DNA of 64,000 bases from Aureispira anguillae (GTDB lineage: Bacteria > Bacteroidota > Bacteroidia > Chitinophagales > Saprospiraceae). Where the stretch lies: the NCBI RefSeq assembly GCF_026000115.1, contig NZ_AP026867.1, forward strand, positions 4,087,716 through 4,151,715, written 5' to 3'. This document shows, piece after piece, positions 1 through 8,058 of the stretch. The position numbers and the translations under genes are program-made. Below the pieces are notes generated by a model, which had not been told where the DNA came from, made no database searches, and was given only the letters and a program-made list of their open reading frames with translations. Every line of letters starts with the position of its first letter. Positions within the stretch are counted from its first letter, which is position 1.

Positions 1-486
1 TAAAAAATAGTCCAACAAAGCCTCCATCGAAGCAAAGCCATCATTTCTAGCCAATTCCTCCAATACAAAATTATTGTTGAGCGGCAGCCAATACTCCTTG
101 TCATTGGATAGGGCTACGCTATAAGCGCCCCCTGCTTCAACGGGCTTGCTCAGCTTAACATATTGGATCGCAATCACCCTTCTAGCTGGACAAAACTCAA
201 CCGCTGTAGATTTTGTTTTCATCAACAAAAATTCTATTTCATCCCCTACTTTTATGGGACTTTTTTGGCTTCTTAAACTGTGGTACTTGGGTGGAAAGCG
301 GCGAAAACGATCCGCTACAGAATTCATAAATGGTTGGATCTGCTGCGCTCTTACCATGTTATTGTGCCATTCTTTGATCTCCTTTTTCTCTTGAGGTCCT
401 TTGGCATAAATGTACAGCCCTGCTAATATCTTTTCCGCAAAGCCTGTTGCTTCCCCCTTAATTGTTTTTTCAAATTTTAGTTTCAT
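1..486 (-). CDS. ASCH-like phage/plasmid protein (3' end outside window)
   Basis: Reading on the minus strand from the ATG at 484-486, the frame stays open to base 1, so the 3' end is outside the window (162 codons seen). The product has a basic N-terminus, a segment KVGDEIEFLLM and a tail FVLEELARNDGFASMEAL. The last part resembles the end of ASCH/PUA-like domains, in which an aromatic or hydrophobic stretch follows a DGF motif; such domains bind RNA or modified bases. It lies downstream of the primase operon on the same strand and is probably its last visible gene. The ASCH assignment rests on this resemblance only. A phage hypothetical protein is the alternative. Confidence 0.55.
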   Translation of the reverse strand, partial: MKLKFEKTIKGEATGFAEKILAGLYIYAKGPQEKKEIKEWHNNMVRAQQIQPFMNSVADRFRRFPPKYHSLRSQKSPIKVGDEIEFLLMKTKSTAVEFCPARRVIAIQYVKLSKPVEAGGAYSVALSNDKEYWLPLNNNFVLEELARNDGFASMEALLDYFL

Positions 487-543
487 GTTTACGACTTGTT
501 TTGATGATAAAATAATAATTGAGGGGGCTGTATCTTTTGGGGC

Positions 544-858
544 TTATTCTGGAGCTTTAATTTTTAAATGGTGTTCTTCTGTTATTGCTTCTAGTTCCTT
601 TTTTGCTTTTTCCAATTCATCTATTAAAGTATTGATCTTATATAAGGTATTGTATTTGCCCTCTGGGCTTCCAAACTCGCCATGCAACAACGCTCGATTG
701 TTACAATCGCTTATTGTTATTTGACAATCGTAAGAACTTCCCTTTTTATTGACATCTCCATACATACGGATTCGGATATAAGCTCCTCCATCATTTTCTG
801 GACAGTTTAATAAGGCGATGGAATTGTAGTTTATTTTTTTTGTTTTTCGCTTGCTCAT
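544..858 (-). CDS. Hypothetical protein in primase operon
   Basis: A 104-residue soluble protein on the minus strand. It starts with a basic segment (MSKRKTKKINYNS), continues with a beta-rich middle (AYIRIRMYGDV, YDCQITISDC) and ends in a charged, probably coiled-coil helix (LIDELEKAKKELEAI). No family is recognised. It follows the gene ending at 886 by 27 bp and precedes the ASCH-like gene by 57 bp, so it is probably co-transcribed with the replication genes. A DNA-binding or single-strand-binding helper would fit the setting, but nothing in the sequence proves it. Confidence 0.6.
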   Translation of the reverse strand: MSKRKTKKINYNSIALLNCPENDGGAYIRIRMYGDVNKKGSSYDCQITISDCNNRALLHGEFGSPEGKYNTLYKINTLIDELEKAKKELEAITEEHHLKIKAPE

Positions 859-885
859 TGCTCTTGATTTATGGTCCTTACTTGT

Positions 886-1119
886 CTAGCCTACCTCTCC
901 TTTTCTATTATAGGGTTGATTGATCTTTAATCCTTTTCTGTAATAATCTCCTCTTTTAAATTCCCAGCGCACTCCAGCACTTTTACCCTCTGTTATTAAG
1001 AGCGAATGGATTTCATCCAACCGCCTTATTACACTTGGATCAATAAAACGACTGTCTTTTAGTTGATCTTTGAGCGTTTGCCACTCCTCCAAAAGTGCTT
1101 GTCTTTTTTCTTTGTTCAT
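886..1119 (-). CDS. Small hypothetical protein, translationally coupled to primase
   Basis: A 77-residue charged protein whose N-terminal half is helical (KEKRQALLEEWQTLKDQL) and whose C-terminus is basic. Its ATG overlaps the stop codon of the upstream primase-helicase gene in an ATGA arrangement (1116-1119), which points to translational coupling and supports it as a real gene. No signal peptide, membrane segment or known motif was found. The role is unknown; the operon position suggests a replication accessory protein. Confidence 0.6.
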   Translation of the reverse strand: MNKEKRQALLEEWQTLKDQLKDSRFIDPSVIRRLDEIHSLLITEGKSAGVRWEFKRGDYYRKGLKINQPYNRKGEVG

Positions 1120-4100
1120 GATCTTCTACCTTTTTGTTTTTTAAATTGATTCACCTGCTGACTGGCTGCCGCCCATTCCTGCTCACTTAGGGAAATTGTT
1201 TTTGCGGGCTCTGGTTCCTCCATCAGATTTAGACCCAATTTCTCGTAATCAAAGACAAAGGCAGATGTATTTTTCTTCCCAAAACGAACCGCTTTTTTAG
1301 CCGCTATAAACGTATGATGGGATCTTAGGTAATGTAGTAAAGAGGTTCTATTTAAGCCCTGCTTACCATACTGGCTGTGGTGTTTTTCTCGGTACAAAGG
1401 ATAAGCCTTACTAAAAGAGATATACAGCAATAGCTTTGAGGGATGTTCCTTTGAGCCCTGTTTGATTAGATAATCCTCTCCATGTTTGAGGTATTGAGAA
1501 ACCGCCAAATATTCAACCAAAGACCAAAAGACCGACACCTCATTTTCATTGCTGATTTGTCGATTTTGCTCAAATAGATTGTCGGCGCAATTGTGAAATA
1601 TGGCATCTCTACTGAAGGGAAATTCTAGGCTATCTTTTAAGGATTCATACACCGCTAATAAGATGCTGTTGTTTTCTATCATTCGAGAAGAAACCCCTTC
1701 CGACTGGCAATGATTTCTCAGCTCAGCAAAAAGCTGGTTGTAGTTATCCAAAAAACGTTCTTCTATAATTGGGCGCAAGGTGCTCAGCTCTGCCGTGATC
1801 CCCGACAAGCTCCCTCGCAACGACTTTAATTGCTCCGCTAGATTCTTCTCTGCTTGGCTGTATTTTGTCTTCGAAAAAGACAAGGTGATACAACGGGTAA
1901 ACAGCGCCACATCTGCGGTTGGTAATTCTTGTCCAACCAATACTGCCGTGGAATAGATCTTTGTCTTTAAATTCTTAGTCGTTGACTTTTGACCTCGTTC
2001 TCTTCCTGTATTATCAAACGTTGATTTTAGCGTTTCACACTTTGGAACATCAATTGAATTTTTATACTCTTCAAACAACACCAATCCATCTCGTACCACC
2101 ATCAGTTTATTGTTCATACTTACCTTGGTTCCACTATGGATATTTAAGCCCAGGGGTTTGCTGCCAAACATACATATCAAGTTTTCAGCCAGTAAACTCT
2201 TTCCCGTTTCTGGCATCCCAAAAAGATTTAATAAGGGTACCTTTGCATATTTTAGAATATGAGATCGAAAGAGTGCTGTGAGGTAAAAACAAAGGGCAAT
2301 CTGCCCATGCGTGCCATGCACTCGGCAAAATAACGCTGCCCAATCCTTAAACGACAACACGGACTTTTTATAAATGAAGTTCTTTTCTTCGTCATAGAGC
2401 ATTTCTGAATCCTTGTAGATGTCGCTAAAGGCGGGTAAAAAATATTGCTTGCCTGCATACTCTAACACCCCATATCGATCCGAGGCGATAAACCCTTTGT
2501 TGGAGGTATAAATACCATTGCCAAAGGTGTAAAAACCATCGTTATGATACCCTAAAGTGTCCACCTCATAACAGGTTTGCATCATGTCATAAACCTTCCG
2601 TTTTAGACGATTGTACTGGATAGCATTGCCCGAAAAAACAAAGTTGCCCTGTGACTCCACCACATTCTTAAACTTCTCTAAACTCACTAGATTGGCTGTT
2701 TCGGTGTCTAATATTCTGCGCTGCCCTTGACGGTTGATGATTTCAAACAAGCGCTTGGGATTTTCTTTGGACGACAGGTGAAACAAGGGTTTTACTATAA
2801 AATTAGACACTGCTACATGGCTTTCATCCACTCGGCTGCACATCAATTGGTTGTTCATTTCATAGATCCCGTACTTCATCAAACTTAGCCGTTGATCCTT
2901 ATTCAAGCCATTTTCTAAATCCCCATCCTCCGAGCAGGATTTTAACAGCTCGTTTTTGGCATTGCTCAGTTGCATCCTAAACGTACTTACCTTTAGTTTT
3001 AACAGCTTAGGTATTTTGGTGCAATAGATGTCGATTAGATTTTCATTTTGTATGTGCTTAATCGTATCTATTATATCTTCTGCAATATTCGCACTGTCAA
3101 AAGCATCCTTACTGCTCTGCTCGTAGGCATCTTCTACGTACCACAAAACCGCATCTTTGCGATGGTGCTGAATGTACTCCTCAAACTTTTCTAAATCCAC
3201 TAGGCGCATATAACTATCAGGGTCCTCCCCTGCTGGAAAAATTACCACATCAACATGCAATTGTGCCTTGATTAGAATCGGCAGACCGCTGCGAACCGCT
3301 TTTAGTCCTGCATTTTCTTTTTTATCCGAATCGTTGTCCGCTAAATAACACACCCTTGGTGCAAAGCGTTTTAAGAGCTGCGCTTGCCGCTCATTCAACG
3401 CCGTGCCACAGGTTGCACAGATCCCTTTAAAGCCTCGATCATAAGGCGTTAATACGTCCCAATAGCCCTCTGCCAAATAAGCGATCCCCTGTTTGCGGAT
3501 GCTGCTCCCTTGAGGGTACAAACCATACAATACTTCTTTCTTGCGGTAAATGCTGGTTTCTTTGCTGTTTCTATACTTGGGATACTTTTTATTGCGAATC
3601 AATTGACGGCCTGCAAAACCGACAATCTGATTGTTTCGCCCGTGAATGGGAAACAACTGCTTGGCTCTAAACACATCGTAATAACCGCCCTGCTCTCTGG
3701 GAGCAATCAAGTCCAACGCCAATAAGGTCAAGGGATCAAAGGTCTTTTTTTGCAGAAAATCCCACTGCTCTGGAGTCGTGCAGACTTGAAATTTTTCAAC
3801 CGTTTTTTTGCCTAAAATTCGTACCTGACCATCGTTTTTAAACGCTACCGATTCAGGAACCTTTTCGATGTAGGCTTGATCAAAATAAGCTTTTGCCACC
3901 AGCTTATTGGTGTGCAATAGGCTCAATTGTTTGTTTTGTTTTTCCTTTTGCTTTTGGCGCTGCTCTGGGCTGATTTTTTGATTGTACCGAACCTCTAGTC
4001 CATGAAGCTTCGCACATTTTATCACTGCTTCTATAAAGGAGCAATTTTCTTCCTGCTTAACAAAGCCGATGGGGTCATAAGTCCCACAACCGCCAAAACA

Positions 4101-4262
4101 GCTCGCTATATTTTTGGGGATGGAGATTGAAAAGCTGGGGGTCTTTTCCTCATGAAAGGGGCAAGAGAGTTTGGATCGACCATCCCAAGCTGGATAATAG
4201 GCTTTTACGACCGTTTCTATTTTAAATTCTGATTTTAACGATGCTATGTTCTGTATATACAT
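1116..4262 (-). CDS. Primase-helicase (CHC2 zinc finger, Toprim, P-loop ATPase)
   Basis: This 1048-residue protein would prime and unwind DNA for an autonomously replicating element. Domains in order: a CHC2-type zinc finger with C34, H37, C55 and C59 (SCPFH, SCFGGCG); a DnaG-like catalytic core around residues 200-320 with the IHGRNNQIVGFAGR segment; Toprim acidic residues at EGYWD (E265) and LADNDSD (about 309-313); a linker; and a C-terminal helicase-like ATPase with Walker A GMPETGKS near 682-689. The fusion of primase and ATPase is typical of phages, plasmids and integrative elements rather than of chromosomal DnaG. It is the central gene of the minus-strand operon, and its stop overlaps the next start. 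The ATPase may belong to the DUF927-like group, which is less sure. Confidence 0.88.
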   Translation of the reverse strand: MYIQNIASLKSEFKIETVVKAYYPAWDGRSKLSCPFHEEKTPSFSISIPKNIASCFGGCGTYDPIGFVKQEENCSFIEAVIKCAKLHGLEVRYNQKISPEQRQKQKEKQNKQLSLLHTNKLVAKAYFDQAYIEKVPESVAFKNDGQVRILGKKTVEKFQVCTTPEQWDFLQKKTFDPLTLLALDLIAPREQGGYYDVFRAKQLFPIHGRNNQIVGFAGRQLIRNKKYPKYRNSKETSIYRKKEVLYGLYPQGSSIRKQGIAYLAEGYWDVLTPYDRGFKGICATCGTALNERQAQLLKRFAPRVCYLADNDSDKKENAGLKAVRSGLPILIKAQLHVDVVIFPAGEDPDSYMRLVDLEKFEEYIQHHRKDAVLWYVEDAYEQSSKDAFDSANIAEDIIDTIKHIQNENLIDIYCTKIPKLLKLKVSTFRMQLSNAKNELLKSCSEDGDLENGLNKDQRLSLMKYGIYEMNNQLMCSRVDESHVAVSNFIVKPLFHLSSKENPKRLFEIINRQGQRRILDTETANLVSLEKFKNVVESQGNFVFSGNAIQYNRLKRKVYDMMQTCYEVDTLGYHNDGFYTFGNGIYTSNKGFIASDRYGVLEYAGKQYFLPAFSDIYKDSEMLYDEEKNFIYKKSVLSFKDWAALFCRVHGTHGQIALCFYLTALFRSHILKYAKVPLLNLFGMPETGKSLLAENLICMFGSKPLGLNIHSGTKVSMNNKLMVVRDGLVLFEEYKNSIDVPKCETLKSTFDNTGRERGQKSTTKNLKTKIYSTAVLVGQELPTADVALFTRCITLSFSKTKYSQAEKNLAEQLKSLRGSLSGITAELSTLRPIIEERFLDNYNQLFAELRNHCQSEGVSSRMIENNSILLAVYESLKDSLEFPFSRDAIFHNCADNLFEQNRQISNENEVSVFWSLVEYLAVSQYLKHGEDYLIKQGSKEHPSKLLLYISFSKAYPLYREKHHSQYGKQGLNRTSLLHYLRSHHTFIAAKKAVRFGKKNTSAFVFDYEKLGLNLMEEPEPAKTISLSEQEWAAASQQVNQFKKQKGRRS

Positions 4263-4277
4263 TATCAGTGGCTTATT

Positions 4278-4610
4278 CTATGGAAAAACAGGAAATACAA
4301 CAGGGATAAAAACTATTGGCAGCTTCTTGTACTTTAAATCACAGCCTTCTAACCACTGCCAAAGCTGCTCTTGGGGAAAAATACTTGGCTGTTCTAGTCG
4401 ATAAAACCAAGCCGTTACAAAAGAATTGGTTCCCAAAATCGGCAGGCTCCCGTATCGCTTTCCCAAAAAACACATGATCACATTTAAAGCGCCTCCTACA
4501 TTTTCAATCCCCACTCGATCGATTTCCAAGCTCGTACAATGGAAATAAAGTGCAGGCTGCGCTCCTTCTAATTCTGACAGAAACACTTCTATTCGTTGGG
4601 GTCCTTTCAT
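4278..4610 (-). CDS. Hypothetical protein, replication operon
   Basis: A 110-residue protein with no recognised family. It has a hydrophobic central strand (GGALNVIMCFLG) and a very hydrophobic end (KKLPIVFIPVVFPVFP) but no convincing signal peptide. Its ATG overlaps the stop of the upstream 133-residue gene by 4 bp (4607-4610), and only 15 bp separate its stop from the primase start. It is therefore embedded in a tightly packed operon and probably translated. No function can be assigned. Confidence 0.6.
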   Translation of the reverse strand: MKGPQRIEVFLSELEGAQPALYFHCTSLEIDRVGIENVGGALNVIMCFLGKRYGSLPILGTNSFVTAWFYRLEQPSIFPQEQLWQWLEGCDLKYKKLPIVFIPVVFPVFP

Positions 4611-5008
4611 GCGCCTTGATGGATTAAAAATTGTGCTGGAATCAAACAGAGGTCATCGGGTTTAAACTTGTGTTCTACTTTTGTGTCTAGGCATTTGCAA
4701 TTGGAATAAGCTCCATTAAAGTGATTGTTTAATTTTAGATAGCGTTTTCCGCACCAGTGAAATTTCATCAAGGGGTTCAACTGATCAAATCGAATCATAG
4801 CCGTTCCCGTTTCCGCTGTCTTTTCCTGTATTTCTATCATCATATCCTGCGCCAAGGCTTGATGAAATTCTATCATCAGCTCAACTGGAATCCACTCATT
4901 GCCCAACTGTTGGTCGATCTGTTCCAAGGAGCTGACTAATAGTTGGCAAGCCGTTGGGTATTCTTCATGCCATTTCTTTAATAGCGCTCTGGTCTTTTTT
5001 CCTTCCAT
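4607..5008 (-). CDS. Hypothetical protein, replication operon
   Basis: A 133-residue, mostly helical N-terminus (ALLKKWHEEYPTACQLL) is followed by a segment with paired cysteines and histidine (HWCGKRYLKLNNHF, NCKCLD) that could bind a metal. No known family is recognised. It is coupled by a 4-bp overlap to the following gene and starts 10 bp after the upstream HTH/membrane gene. The position implies a role in replication or control of the element; this is context only. Confidence 0.6.
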   Translation of the reverse strand: MEGKKTRALLKKWHEEYPTACQLLVSSLEQIDQQLGNEWIPVELMIEFHQALAQDMMIEIQEKTAETGTAMIRFDQLNPLMKFHWCGKRYLKLNNHFNGAYSNCKCLDTKVEHKFKPDDLCLIPAQFLIHQGA

Positions 5009-5018
5009 CTCATTCTAT

Positions 5019-5981
5019 TTAAAGCTTAAATTCAATTGTATTGCTGGTCAATAGGTCCAAGGCTAGTTTTTGTTTTGCCTGATCGCTTGCCTTTGGTTTA
5101 GGATTCGCTACTAAGTAGGCTGTCACCGCTTCAATATAGGCTTTGGAAGCTTCCCAATTGGCTCCTTTCGGACTGCTCAAATAATCCAATAAACCTGCTT
5201 CTATCAAACCCTCCCAGTACTCTCGTGCCCTTTGCTGACCTTCTGCGATCTTGTGCTTATGGGTCGAATAATAATGTTCATTAAATCGGCTCCTACTTGC
5301 TGCATGTTGATGCGAGCTTTGGTTTAGTTTCCGTTCGATTAGCTCCACCGTTCTTCCTCGGTTGTTAAAATGTTTTAGCAAATCCTTGTAGTAGGTTGCC
5401 TCTACTTTGGTCGTACAAATCAAAGGCTCTCGTTGAAAACTTAAATTTTTTACCTGGTACATTAATTTGCGCAGGCGATCCGCTTCCTGTTGGTGCGCCA
5501 AGTGCTCTTGTTGTTCTTTGAGCCATTTGCCTTTTAGCCACCCCCAGAGCATCAACATCAAAAGAGGGGCTAGAAGCAATAAAAGGGAGGGTGTAGCATT
5601 TAAACCCAAATCACTGCATATCAAGCTATTAAAGAATACACAATGGAGTTTTTCTGTCGTTTGAGTGTCTTTTCCCTGTAGTTTGATGTCTTTTTCGCAG
5701 AGTATTTTTCGGTACTTATCAATGGTACTGCGGGCGATCCCTGTTGTCTGGTGAATTTTCATCGGACGCATTCCCTGCTCTAAGCCCCTTTTTACCTTCA
5801 ATACTTTGGTCAAATCATACCTCAAGATTTTGCCTTTTCTTTCCTCCTCTTTGGTCAAGATGGTTTGGCGATACACTCGCTCCCAGCTCAACTGCTCCCC
5901 TTTTACGGGAGCATACCGTACCTCTCTTCCATCCTCCAATCTAAACCGTCCCCTTCCCAGTCGCTTTGCCTTGCTGTCCAT
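5019..5981 (-). CDS. HTH protein with a transmembrane segment
   Basis: From the ATG at 5979-5981 the product has about 320 residues. A helix-turn-helix is visible in the first third (KIHTTGIARS-type pattern: TTGIARSTIDKYRKIL), as in resolvase or Mor-like DNA-recognition helices. One strong membrane helix follows (SLLLLLAPLLMLMLWGWL), then a long charged helical C-terminus. A longer in-frame start at 6038 is a TTG and would add a hydrophobic leader; it is judged less likely. The order DNA-binding domain, membrane anchor, helical tail suggests a membrane-tethered regulator or a protein that anchors the element's DNA. No exact family is recognised. It sits between the zincin gene and small genes of the same operon. 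Confidence 0.65.
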   Translation of the reverse strand: MDSKAKRLGRGRFRLEDGREVRYAPVKGEQLSWERVYRQTILTKEEERKGKILRYDLTKVLKVKRGLEQGMRPMKIHQTTGIARSTIDKYRKILCEKDIKLQGKDTQTTEKLHCVFFNSLICSDLGLNATPSLLLLLAPLLMLMLWGWLKGKWLKEQQEHLAHQQEADRLRKLMYQVKNLSFQREPLICTTKVEATYYKDLLKHFNNRGRTVELIERKLNQSSHQHAASRSRFNEHYYSTHKHKIAEGQQRAREYWEGLIEAGLLDYLSSPKGANWEASKAYIEAVTAYLVANPKPKASDQAKQKLALDLLTSNTIEFKL

Positions 5982-5986
5982 AAGCC

Positions 5987-6043
5987 TTATCGATTTTGTA
6001 TAAAAAGCAAGCGGGAGGTTAAACCATACAACTGACAAAACAT
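5987..6043 (-). CDS. Possible 18-codon leader peptide
   Basis: A short minus-strand frame from the ATG at 6041-6043 to a TAA at 5987-5989 encodes 18 residues. It is preceded by a purine-rich GGGGAAGG stretch, unusually close to a Shine-Dalgarno sequence for this lineage, and ends 5 bp before the ATG of the HTH/membrane gene. Translational coupling of the downstream gene is a possibility. Chance is the alternative, so confidence is low. Confidence 0.25.
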   Translation of the reverse strand: MFCQLYGLTSRLLFIQNR

Positions 6044-6069
6044 CACCTTCCCCACTTGCTCTTAATTCT

Positions 6070-6969
6070 TTAGAAATAAACCCTCATCTCTGCGATCAAA
6101 GCATCAAAGAGGGGCGCTATATTTTCTAATTCCTTCTTATTCAAATAAAAAGTAGTGCTGTACTTTTGGTTATTTAAAAAGCTGTTGTGAACCCCTATTT
6201 TATCCAACTTATAACCAATGTATTGTTCGAATAAACGGGCAAAAAATTCATTCCGACGAACCCAATACCCTTCTTCGGTTCTTCTCCGTATTCGCTGATA
6301 ATAAGCCGATGGTTTTCCTGGTCCCAACCAATAGGCTTTTTCCAAGATGTCCTCCATTAGATTTCGCATCTTTTGGCTCTTCGGGTAAGTGATTCTATCT
6401 CTATGCGTGGAGCGACCATTCGTCAATGCATAGCGGTATTGATCGGGCTCATAATGCGCTCCAAAGTAATAGTCCAAGAAATGACCGTATTCATGCGCCA
6501 AGGCTCCTACCCCTCCCGAATTCAAAAAGCGAATCTGCTTCGGTATCGTTGTATCGCTATTGTAGCGGGTCATATTGATAATATCCGTTGCCGCTTCATA
6601 GTGAGCAACAGCTCTACTTCGACCTCTTGCTCCAAAGGCTAAACCCAAGGACTTATCCAAGCCTAGATTGTTGTCCTTAAATTTTAGCACCTTGTTTAAA
6701 TCATACAGACAAATGTATAAGGCCGCTGTATAATTGTAGCGATCTTCTTGAGTTACCCAATTCCCAAACTGGATGCCTCGCAAATGATAGCGATCCTGTA
6801 CCTTTAATACATCATTCGGATTATCCTTGATGTATTTGGGTAGATCCGCTCCTTTTCGAAAACCTTTGTAAAAATCTTGAAAGCCTTGGGCATTCCAAAA
6901 GCGATCTAAGCCTGAACGGCCGCTTTTATCTTCTAGTGTACTCACTAGTTTATAATCTTTTTTTGCCAT
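6070..6969 (-). CDS. LPD1-type zincin-like metallopeptidase
   Basis: A 299-residue protein with a clear zincin signature ALAHEYGHFLDYYFG (HExxH form HEYGH) in its middle. A conserved tail includes GYWVRRNEFFARLFEQYI, which supplies the downstream acidic ligand expected in this class. The arrangement matches the large polyvalent protein-associated domain 1 (LPD1) found in phage and conjugative-element proteins, where it is thought to process proteins delivered or made by the element. Here it stands alone rather than inside a giant polyprotein. It lies between the lysine-rich small gene and the HTH/membrane gene, all minus strand. The substrate is unknown. Confidence 0.75.
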   Translation of the reverse strand: MAKKDYKLVSTLEDKSGRSGLDRFWNAQGFQDFYKGFRKGADLPKYIKDNPNDVLKVQDRYHLRGIQFGNWVTQEDRYNYTAALYICLYDLNKVLKFKDNNLGLDKSLGLAFGARGRSRAVAHYEAATDIINMTRYNSDTTIPKQIRFLNSGGVGALAHEYGHFLDYYFGAHYEPDQYRYALTNGRSTHRDRITYPKSQKMRNLMEDILEKAYWLGPGKPSAYYQRIRRRTEEGYWVRRNEFFARLFEQYIGYKLDKIGVHNSFLNNQKYSTTFYLNKKELENIAPLFDALIAEMRVYF

Positions 6970-6972
6970 GCG

Positions 6973-7098
6973 CTATTGCTTTTTCTTCGACTTGAGTTTT
7001 CTTAATCGCTTTTCGTTTAGCTCACTTTCTTTCACCCCCTTGCCGATTACCTGTTCTTCCTTCGGCAAGCTGGCTTTTTTCTTTTTTGACTTTTTCAT
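6973..7098 (-). CDS. Small lysine-rich peptide (41 aa)
   Basis: The minus-strand ATG at 7096-7098 opens a 41-codon frame ending with TAG at 6973-6975. About one third of residues are lysine, with clusters at both ends (KKSKKKKASL, LRKLKSKKKQ). Its stop lies 3 bp from the zincin ATG, consistent with an operon. A nucleic-acid-binding accessory role is plausible from charge alone. It is short, so it could be a chance frame, but spacing favours a gene. Confidence 0.5.
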   Translation of the reverse strand: MKKSKKKKASLPKEEQVIGKGVKESELNEKRLRKLKSKKKQ

Positions 7099-7176
7099 AC
7101 TGTTGTTTTTTTAATGAATTAATGTTTAGTTTTTTTACGGTTTAAGCCAAATTGGCTTTGCTAATCCAAGCGTATA

Positions 7177-7431
7177 CTACGCCTTTTTTAACAGCCTATA
7201 TTGGCGAACTGTTAAGCGGTCTATTCCTGCATTCGAACGATCGACCAAGAGGGCTATCTTTATTTTACTGGGCAGTACTTCGCTGAGCTTTAGCAGTTCT
7301 TCATAGGTAAAGTATTCGGGCTTCATTAAGCGCCGTGTTAAGCGAGATTTTGGCATCTCTAGCTCTGTCGCTAAATTGTCATATTTAGCCTTGCTTAAGG
7401 TTTTTTGTAAATATTCATCAACAGTTTGCAT
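7177..7431 (-). CDS. Small HTH regulator, first gene of replication operon
   Basis: From the ATG at 7429-7431 the product has 84 residues: a short helical lead, an HTH-like segment LATELEMPKSRLTRRL and a segment EELLKLSEVLP typical of XRE/CII-like phage regulators. Twelve further in-frame codons upstream look like leader DNA, so the internal ATG is preferred. It is the promoter-proximal gene of the minus-strand replication operon and diverges from the CI-like repressor gene at 8059, the arrangement of a Cro/CII-type partner. Its exact action is inferred. Confidence 0.65.
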   Translation of the reverse strand: MQTVDEYLQKTLSKAKYDNLATELEMPKSRLTRRLMKPEYFTYEELLKLSEVLPSKIKIALLVDRSNAGIDRLTVRQYRLLKKA

Positions 7432-7545
7432 TGTTCTTGCTTTTGTTCGCACAATGCTTCGCCACACCGCAGGGACAGCAGTGTGGGAAGCGATTCATGT
7501 TTTTTCCAAAACATCTATAATATATTTCTTGAATATCAGGCTAAA

Positions 7546-7571
7546 CTAGCCTACTCTGGAGCGTAGGCTAG
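7546..7571. repeat. Perfect 9-bp inverted repeat (hairpin A)
   Basis: CTAGCCTAC (7546-7554) and GTAGGCTAG (7563-7571) are exact reverse complements around an 8-nt loop. No T-run follows on either side, so it is not a standard terminator. A near-identical hairpin lies 76 bp further on. It may be a site for a replication, transfer or recombination protein. Confidence 0.6.
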
Positions 7572-7630
7572 CCACTCTATCCGAGTAACCCCGATTTGCA
7601 TAATCGATCATCATTGGATCTGGGAAAAAG

Positions 7631-7658
7631 CTAGCGTACCACCCCCGTAGTACGCTAG
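7631..7658. repeat. Perfect 9-bp inverted repeat (hairpin B)
   Basis: CTAGCGTAC (7631-7639) and GTACGCTAG (7650-7658) are exact reverse complements around a 10-nt loop. The arm differs from hairpin A by one base (C/G), and each hairpin preserves pairing, as if the pair were under structural selection. Confidence 0.6.
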
Positions 7659-7844
7659 ACAAACCCCAATGTAAATAAGACACACTTCTTATGAAATGTA
7701 AAAAAGTGGGTTGGAAATGACACCCTCCATTTCGCTACTAGATCCATTCCTCGCTATCTAGTTGCCCCACTTTTATTTTTAGAACCTTTGTTCTATTTAT
7801 TAATTCACTCCTTTTTAGATCTTTTATCTAAAAAGTTTCATATT

Positions 7845-7974
7845 TTTACTACTTAGATGTCCTTGACTTTAACACATCGTTGTTTGCCACTTCGTCCTAT
7901 CGTTCTTTACTACTTCGATGGGGCTATGTTGCCGACTTTGATAGGTCGATGTTGGTGACTTCGTTTATACAAAG
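7845..7974 (+). repeat. Iteron-like direct repeats (six degenerate copies)
   Basis: Six copies of a 15-bp core close to TTTRCYACTTCGATG start at 7845, 7868, 7883, 7906, 7929 and 7952. Spacing is 23, 15, 23, 23 and 23 bp, and the ACTTYG motif at 7889, 7912, 7935 and 7958 keeps exact 23-bp phase. Such near two-turn spacing is typical of iterons in plasmid or phage replication origins, or of cooperative operators. The array sits between the CI-like gene and the primase operon. Confidence 0.7.
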
Positions 7975-7990
7975 TAAAGAATTTAAATCC

Positions 7991-8008
7991 TAAAATACAA
8001 GTATTTTA
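7991..8008. promoter_or_regulatory. Candidate repressor operator palindrome
   Basis: TAAAATAC and GTATTTTA flank a 2-bp centre, giving a perfect 18-bp palindrome 50 bp upstream of the CI-like start. Size and symmetry fit a dimeric XRE repressor site and thus autoregulation. Function is inferred. Confidence 0.45.
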
Positions 8009-8058
8009 ATATTTTTATTAGAATTTTAATACTAATTAAAGTTTCCAAATAGCCTCAA

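Noticed and set aside
146-724. Plus-strand open frames opposite the first genes
   Set aside because: Shadows of the ASCH-like and 104-residue minus-strand genes, with unusual amino-acid composition.
5982-6038. TTG start at 6038 for the HTH/membrane gene
   Set aside because: It adds a hydrophobic leader before a DNA-binding domain, and an ATG at 5981 directly precedes a charged start; a short leader frame occupies the interval.
7845-7974. CRISPR array
   Set aside because: Units are 23 bp, degenerate and contiguous, without constant repeats separated by spacers, and no cas gene is near.
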